A DNA stretch of 49,247 nucleotides from Thermoanaerobacterium sp. PSU-2 (lineage in GTDB: Bacteria > Bacillota > Thermoanaerobacteria > Thermoanaerobacterales > Thermoanaerobacteraceae): NCBI RefSeq assembly GCF_002102475.1, contig NZ_MSQD01000015.1, positions 1 through 49,247 on the forward strand. The letters run 5' to 3'. The stretch's first letter is position 1; each line of letters starts with the position of its first letter. Below the pieces are notes generated by a model. The model was not told the origin of the DNA. It saw nothing but the letters and a program-made list of their open reading frames with translations, and did not search any database. Made by a program: the position numbers and the translations under genes. Below, piece after piece: positions 46,056 to 49,247 of the stretch.

Positions 46056-46171
46056 TTTGTCACCTCCTTTCTTGGAGGCTACCATTATTATATCATACGT
46101 TTTTACCTGTTATTGCAATGTTTTTACTGAAAAATGTTTGAAAAATAAAATAATATGGTATAATATATATA

Positions 46172-46238
46172 GACAAATTTAAAACCAGTGGTCACAATGT
46201 TATAGAAAAAGGTGAGGATGGTACCCTCACCTTTTTCT
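46172..46238 (+). ncRNA. Predicted antitoxin small RNA, unit 2
   Basis: Same architecture as unit 1. Seed 46184-46201 (ACCAGTGGTCACAATGTT) matches 46355-46372 in 17 of 18 positions; the exception (G46188) would form a G-U pair with the mRNA. Loop ATGGTAC. Confidence 0.7.
46204..46238. terminator. Shared bidirectional terminator, unit 2
   Basis: Same 14-bp stem as unit 1 (46204-46217/46225-46238) with loop ATGGTAC. Confidence 0.85.
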
Positions 46239-46252
46239 CGACTATGTACATA

Positions 46253-46366
46253 TCACTTCGTGTACCACTTAATTATTATCTCTAATAATTTAAGCAGTAT
46301 TTCCATGACTTTGTACCAGTCTATTTGGCGGCTTCTTTTCCGCCTTCTTTTGCCACCAATGGTCAC
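46253..46366 (-). CDS. Small toxic-type peptide, unit 2 (37 aa)
   Basis: GTG at 46366, TGA at 46253; GGAGG at 46375-46379, 8 nt upstream. N-terminus MTIGGKRRRKRSRQIDWYK, C-terminus EILLKLLEIIIKWYTK, identical to unit 1 from RQIDWYK onward except Met for Ala before EILL. It is one residue longer in the basic block. Extended -10 TGATATAAT (hexamer 46399-46404) and the same Shine-Dalgarno hairpin. Confidence 0.75.
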   Translation of the reverse strand: MTIGGKRRRKRSRQIDWYKVMEILLKLLEIIIKWYTK

Positions 46367-46483
46367 AATGTTCACCTCCTTTCTTGGAGGCTACCATTAT
46401 TATATCATACGTTTTCTTGAGTTATTGCAATGTTTTTACTGAAAAATGTTTGAAAAATAAAATAATATGGTATAATATATATA

Positions 46484-46549
46484 GGCAAATTTTAAACCAG
46501 TGGTCATTGTTTATAGAAAAAGGTGAGGCTGCTACCCTCACCTTTTTCT
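46484..46549 (+). ncRNA. Predicted antitoxin small RNA, unit 3
   Basis: Seed 46496-46512 (ACCAGTGGTCATTGTTT) matches 46663-46679 in 16 of 17 positions; the exception (T46504) would be a U-G pair with the mRNA. Loop CTGCTAC. The first 11 nt of the seed equal those of unit 2, so some cross-reaction is possible. Confidence 0.7.
46515..46549. terminator. Shared bidirectional terminator, unit 3
   Basis: Same 14-bp stem (46515-46528/46536-46549) with loop CTGCTAC. Confidence 0.85.
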
Positions 46550-46563
46550 CGACTATGTACATA

Positions 46564-46674
46564 TCACTTCGTGTACCACTTAATTATTATCTCTAATAAC
46601 TTAAGCAGTATTTCTGTGATCTTGTACCAGTCTATTTGGCGGTTTTCTCTCCGCCTTTTGCCACCAGTGGCCAT
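46564..46674 (-). CDS. Small toxic-type peptide, unit 3 (36 aa)
   Basis: ATG at 46674, TGA at 46564; GGGAGG at 46682-46687, 7 nt upstream. N-terminus MATGGKRRRENRQIDWYK, then ITEILLKLLEIIIKWYTK. Changes from unit 1 in the helix are Ile-Thr for Val-Ala plus synonymous AAA/AAG, indicating selection on the peptide. Extended -10 TGATATAAT (hexamer 46706-46711); 5' hairpin CCTCC-AAGAAG-GGAGG. Confidence 0.75.
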   Translation of the reverse strand: MATGGKRRRENRQIDWYKITEILLKLLEIIIKWYTK

Positions 46675-46789
46675 TGTTTCACCTCCCTTCTTGGAGGCTA
46701 CCATTATTATATCATACGTTTTCTTGAGTTATTGCAATGTTTTTGTTTTGATATTATAATTAGTTTATCAATGTAAAGGGGGAAAATAT

Positions 46790-47608
46790 ATGCCATCAGA
46801 TTATCACGTACACATAGAAAGAGGACCGTACACGATTGATTGGCTTAAAAAATTTGTAGATACGGCATTAGATAAAGGCCTTAAAGAGATAGGCATATCA
46901 GAGCATGGATACAGATTTGATAAAGGATACGATGCATTTGGAAGCGACGGCTTTAGAGGGGAATGGATTAAAAAGTACAACGGTCAAGACATAGATGAAT
47001 ATGTATCGCTTATAAATGAAGCAAAGTCTATGGGACTTCCTGTAAAATTAGGCATAGAAGCAGACTATATACCAGGCAAAGAAAAAGAGCTTATGGATTT
47101 CTTAAAGCCATATCCATGGGATTATGTGATAGGCTCCATCCACTGGATCGATGACTGGGGCATAGATCTTGATGACTGCCTTGATATCTGGGAGTCCTGC
47201 GATGTGGACTCTGTATATTTAGAGTATTTTAATATGGTTGAAAAAATGGCTGAAACGGGTATCTTTGACTTTATAGGCCATATCGATTTGGTAAAAATTT
47301 TTAAGTACAGACCAACGCCAATGGTTTATGATAAAATAGAAGAAAATATTAAGAATATAGCAAAGACCGGAATAGCTGTGGAAGTTTCAACAGCAGGTTG
47401 GAGAAAACCTGTAGGTGAAATATATCCATCTAAAGAGATAATGTCCATGATTAAAAAGTACAATATCCCTATTCTTGTAAACTCTGACGCCCATACGCCG
47501 GAAGATGTGGCAAGAGATTTTGACAAAGCATATAATTACGTGAAATCATTTGGAATTGACACACTTAATTATTTTGACAAGAGAAAAAGAATACCGTACA
47601 AGATATAA
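46790..47608 (+). CDS. PHP-domain phosphatase (histidinol-phosphatase-like)
   Basis: 272 residues. PHP metal-binding motifs: DYHVHIERGPY (HxH), ISEHGYRF, KLGIEADYIPG, IGSIHWIDDW, DFIGHIDLVKIF and LVNSDAHTPEDVARDF. The length and SIHW/SDAH motifs fit HisJ-type histidinol-phosphatases; other phosphoesterase substrates are possible, as no his gene is adjacent. GGGGG precedes the ATG. Confidence 0.88.
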   Translation: MPSDYHVHIERGPYTIDWLKKFVDTALDKGLKEIGISEHGYRFDKGYDAFGSDGFRGEWIKKYNGQDIDEYVSLINEAKSMGLPVKLGIEADYIPGKEKELMDFLKPYPWDYVIGSIHWIDDWGIDLDDCLDIWESCDVDSVYLEYFNMVEKMAETGIFDFIGHIDLVKIFKYRPTPMVYDKIEENIKNIAKTGIAVEVSTAGWRKPVGEIYPSKEIMSMIKKYNIPILVNSDAHTPEDVARDFDKAYNYVKSFGIDTLNYFDKRKRIPYKI

Positions 47609-47616
47609 AAATAAAG

Positions 47617-47640
47617 GCAGGGAGATTTTATTTTCCCTGC
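47617..47640. terminator. Terminator between PHP and HEPN genes
   Basis: Stem GCAGGGA/TCCCTGC (47617-47623/47634-47640), T-rich on both sides; serves the two convergent genes. Confidence 0.75.
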
Positions 47641-47642
47641 TT

Positions 47643-48044
47643 TTATTTTATAATTTCTTTAATACGCTTCCTTATATTATAAGCAATCTCTAATGCTTTT
47701 TTTGCATCATTCTCATTAGGCATACCATCAGGAAGACTTCCTATAGGAGCATCTGGATACCTAGATGGTATATAATACATATCAACAGTTTTTACATCGT
47801 CTATAAATTCATCAAAAGCATCTGAAAATTTATTTATAATTCTTATTAAAGTTATTAAATGATGTACTTTAGGCGGATTTATTCCATTATATATTAGATA
47901 TGCTTTTAAGTATTTTTCTATTGATTGTTGAGAATGAAAGCAAACAACGTTGTATAACTTTGCTTTTAATAATTCATTGGCTGCTTTATAATCATCCTCT
48001 GCATAATTAAGCCATTGTTTATATTCATCATGATTTTCTTTCAT
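47643..48044 (-). CDS. HEPN-domain protein
   Basis: 133 residues, all-helical. HEPN pattern: QWLNYAEDDYKAANELLKAK, VVCFHSQQSIEKYLKAYLIY and VHHLITLIRII. It overlaps the upstream nucleotidyltransferase gene by 17 bp. HEPN/MNT pairs are toxin-antitoxin or nucleotide-metabolism modules; no clear RxxxxH is seen here, unlike the 43-kb pair, so ribonuclease activity is doubtful. Confidence 0.88.
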   Translation of the reverse strand: MKENHDEYKQWLNYAEDDYKAANELLKAKLYNVVCFHSQQSIEKYLKAYLIYNGINPPKVHHLITLIRIINKFSDAFDEFIDDVKTVDMYYIPSRYPDAPIGSLPDGMPNENDAKKALEIAYNIRKRIKEIIK

Positions 48045-48372
48045 ATAAAACTTTACCTTTCTCTATTACTTCTTTTGTGTAGAATAAATTATTAGTCTCT
48101 ATAAAACGTCTTTCTTCCTCAGGCGTATATACAAAAAAGTCAATAGGTACATCAGATTTTATAGCTTTAGAAACATATAATAGCCTATCTATATATCTCA
48201 AATCTGTGTTCATTATAACCACTAAATCTATATCACTCCAGACAGTTGACTTTCCATTGGCCATCGAACCAAATAAAATTATTTTTTCAGGATTGCACTT
48301 TTCTATAATTGCATCAATTATAATTTTTAATTCCTTTTCCAGTGAATAATCAATTAACTCCGCAGCTTGCAT
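48028..48372 (-). CDS. Minimal nucleotidyltransferase (MNT) paired with HEPN
   Basis: 114 residues with IILFGSMANGKSTVWSDIDLVV (GS and DxD catalytic motif intact) and PIDFFVYTPEE. It precedes the HEPN gene in the same operon. Second HEPN/MNT pair in the window, different in sequence from that at 43 kb. Confidence 0.88.
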   Translation of the reverse strand: MQAAELIDYSLEKELKIIIDAIIEKCNPEKIILFGSMANGKSTVWSDIDLVVIMNTDLRYIDRLLYVSKAIKSDVPIDFFVYTPEEERRFIETNNLFYTKEVIEKGKVLYERKS

Positions 48373-48443
48373 AATAATTCACCTCAAAATCAATCTTTAT
48401 TATATTATAGCATATATAAGTATATTTTTATGCTGTATACGCT

Positions 48444-48471
48444 AAAAGGATAAGCATAAGCTTATCCTTTT
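48444..48471. terminator. Strong symmetrical hairpin
   Basis: 12-bp stem AAAAGGATAAGC/GCTTATCCTTTT with loop ATAA and outer ATACG/CGTAT. It may terminate the structured RNA upstream on the minus strand. Confidence 0.6.
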
Positions 48472-48501
48472 GCCGTATATAAACCCCTATCCCCATAAAG
48501 C

Positions 48502-48577
48502 AAAAAGCCGCAGTAAAGACTACGGCCGGTTGCACCACTATCTCCGCATAACCCAGGTGCCCAGATACAGGTTATGC
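48502..48577 (-). ncRNA. Unassigned structured RNA ending in an intrinsic terminator
   Basis: GC-rich island in AT-rich DNA. Minus strand: stem GCATAACC/GGTTATGC (48570-48577/48546-48553), then GGAGATAGTGGTGCAACC, then GCCGTAGT/ACTGCGGC (one mismatch, 48507-48526) followed by TTTTT. Loop pieces UAUCU and GCACC can pair with downstream AGAUA or GGUGC, giving alternative structures. No riboswitch or known RNA family was recognised. It lies upstream of the nucleotidyltransferase gene. Confidence 0.45.
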
Positions 48578-48743
48578 TTCACAGAATCCTATATATTTTG
48601 TTTATATTTCTAAATATTCGACATAAAACATAATTTTCCTTCTTTGATAAAAAATTTTTTTACACTCAAAGCTATAAAATGTGCATAGTGTACATAATAT
48701 ACATAATATGATATAATGGGAGGTGATAGGGGGAATGAATAAG

Positions 48744-49169
48744 ATGTTTACAGTTAATGCTACAGATGTACGCAAAGAATGGGCAGATTTCATCAATTCA
48801 GTTGTTCGGGAAAAACCTAAAATTATAAAGCGAACAAAGGATTACGTCTTTGTTTCTAATATAGACATGATTAAAGAAATGTTAACAGCTTATACTTTTA
48901 CAGCAAATGTTCTAAATGAAGATGATGGTACTGTAACAATTTCTTTAAATGAAATCGACATTGTTGTCAATGGCAAAGACGAAAATGAAGCATTAAATTT
49001 ACTTGTTGCTGACATGATTGAATATGCAGAAGACTTTTATAACGATTTTCAATATTGGTATTCGGCTCCCAACCGTAGAGAGCATCTACCTTATGTATTA
49101 AATATACTGCTACAAGATAATCCTGAAGGAGTTAAAAAGCTTATTAAATGCCAACATGGAAGGAATTAA
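48744..49169 (+). CDS. Phd/YefM-like antitoxin protein
   Basis: 141 residues starting MFTVNATDVRKEWADFINSV, the Phd/YefM-type N-terminal DNA-binding fold, with an extra domain (TVTISLNEIDIVVNGKDENE, then helices). A TATAAT (48712-48717) would start the mRNA near 48724, so the ATG at 48744 with AGGGGG 10 nt upstream is preferred over the earlier GTG/ATG. The downstream short ORF begins inside its 3' end. Confidence 0.7.
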   Translation: MFTVNATDVRKEWADFINSVVREKPKIIKRTKDYVFVSNIDMIKEMLTAYTFTANVLNEDDGTVTISLNEIDIVVNGKDENEALNLLVADMIEYAEDFYNDFQYWYSAPNRREHLPYVLNILLQDNPEGVKKLIKCQHGRN

Positions 49170-49237
49170 AGCGCTTTTTAGAAAGAGACGGTTGGGAACG
49201 GTGGAAAACGGAAGAATATTTTAATAGCAAGATATAA
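49148..49237 (+). CDS. Short HicA/RelE-like toxin N-terminus, probably truncated
   Basis: 29 codons overlapping the previous gene by 22 bp. MPTWKELKRFLERDGWERWK resembles the start of HicA-like toxins (xxKELxRxLxxxGW), but the frame stops after TEEYFNSKI without the GSH motif. Either a degenerate toxin or a gene whose reading is broken here; the window ends 10 bp later. Confidence 0.4.
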   Translation: MPTWKELKRFLERDGWERWKTEEYFNSKI

Positions 49238-49247
49238 AAAATCTCCC

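Larger units (their letters stand above)
45831..46745. repeat. Three tandem ~310-bp units (type I toxin-antitoxin-like modules)
   Basis: Units begin at 45831, 46138 and 46450 (TTGAAAAATAAAATAAT), with periods of 307 and 312 bp. Each has a plus-strand promoter, small RNA, shared terminator, minus-strand peptide ORF, Shine-Dalgarno hairpin and minus-strand promoter. Identity is near complete except in four islands: the small-RNA seed, the matching mRNA start region, the terminator loop and the N-terminal codons. Confidence 0.95.

Noticed and set aside
45831-46745. CRISPR array or simple VNTR as explanation of the tandem repeats
   Set aside because: Units are ~310 bp with internal promoters, terminators and ORFs; no short direct repeats with unique spacers.
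45904-46759. Repeated plus-strand ORFs across the tandem units (70-92 codons, similar proteins)
   Set aside because: They lack ribosome-binding sites and are antisense to the peptide ORFs and terminators; the repetition simply reflects the duplicated units.
48484-48600. T-box or c-di-GMP riboswitch
   Set aside because: GTGGTGCAACCGG only superficially recalls the T-box (GGUGGUACCGCG) or GEMM motifs; the conserved cores of both are absent.

Overview
The window is low-GC, densely coded DNA from an anaerobic, Gram-positive (Firmicutes/Clostridia) bacterium. A giant S-layer-anchored pectinase, a major S-layer protein with SLH domains and the overall protein style point to Thermoanaerobacterium or a close relative. 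That placement is inferred from gene content, not from a marker gene. Most genes lie on the minus strand.

Layout, left to right. (1) 1-4.8 kb: end of a membrane-anchored protein gene, a MacAB-type efflux operon (permease, ATPase, long adaptor) and a sigma-70 family factor. (2) 4.8-8.8 kb: a heterodimeric ABC multidrug exporter with a long leader that looks like a ribosome-controlled attenuator. (3) 8.8-10.5 kb: a HicA-HicB-SecB-like toxin-antitoxin-chaperone module next to a decayed YgiT-type zinc-finger gene. (4) 10.5-17.5 kb: a 2157-residue polygalacturonase/pectin methylesterase/SLH fusion. (5) 17.6-20.7 kb: a small membrane protein, a chemotaxis receptor and the remnant of a group IIC intron inserted behind a terminator. 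(6) 20.75-24.4 kb: fruR-fruK-IIA-IIBC fructose operon. (7) 24.5-33.6 kb: a lone replication-protein-like gene and two sets of polyprenyl-phosphate sugar glycosylation genes (GT2, GtrA, DUF2304, EamA, GT39, Gpi18-like). (8) 33.7-36.6 kb: an Uma2-like protein and an OmpR-type two-component system. (9) 36.7-45.6 kb: S-layer protein, DUF4127 protein, polysaccharide deacetylase, acyltransferase, HepT/MntA pair and CTP synthase with a probable attenuation leader. (10) 45.8-46.75 kb: three tandem ~310-bp units. (11) 46.8 kb to the end: PHP phosphatase, HEPN/nucleotidyltransferase pair, an unassigned structured RNA, and a Phd-like antitoxin with a short toxin-like ORF.

Two systems stand out. First, the three tandem units at 45.83-46.75 kb each encode, on the minus strand, an unannotated 36-37-residue peptide (very basic N-terminus, amphipathic C-terminal helix) behind a strong Shine-Dalgarno sequence. 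On the plus strand each encodes a ~67-nt RNA converging on the same bidirectional terminator. Each small RNA carries a 16-18-nt stretch complementary to the start region of its own peptide mRNA. That stretch and the terminator loop are what changes between units, while the rest is nearly constant, and the two within-unit mismatches are both G-U compatible. This is the architecture of par/Fst type I toxin-antitoxin loci with a different peptide, in a tandem array with diverging specificity. Second, five promoters (MacA-like adaptor, sigma factor, Gpi18-like glycosyltransferase, GT39 glycosyltransferase, and the two-component system itself) share TCACA boxes at an exact 11-bp period placed at an identical distance from the -10. 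This defines a probable cell-envelope regulon of the local response regulator.
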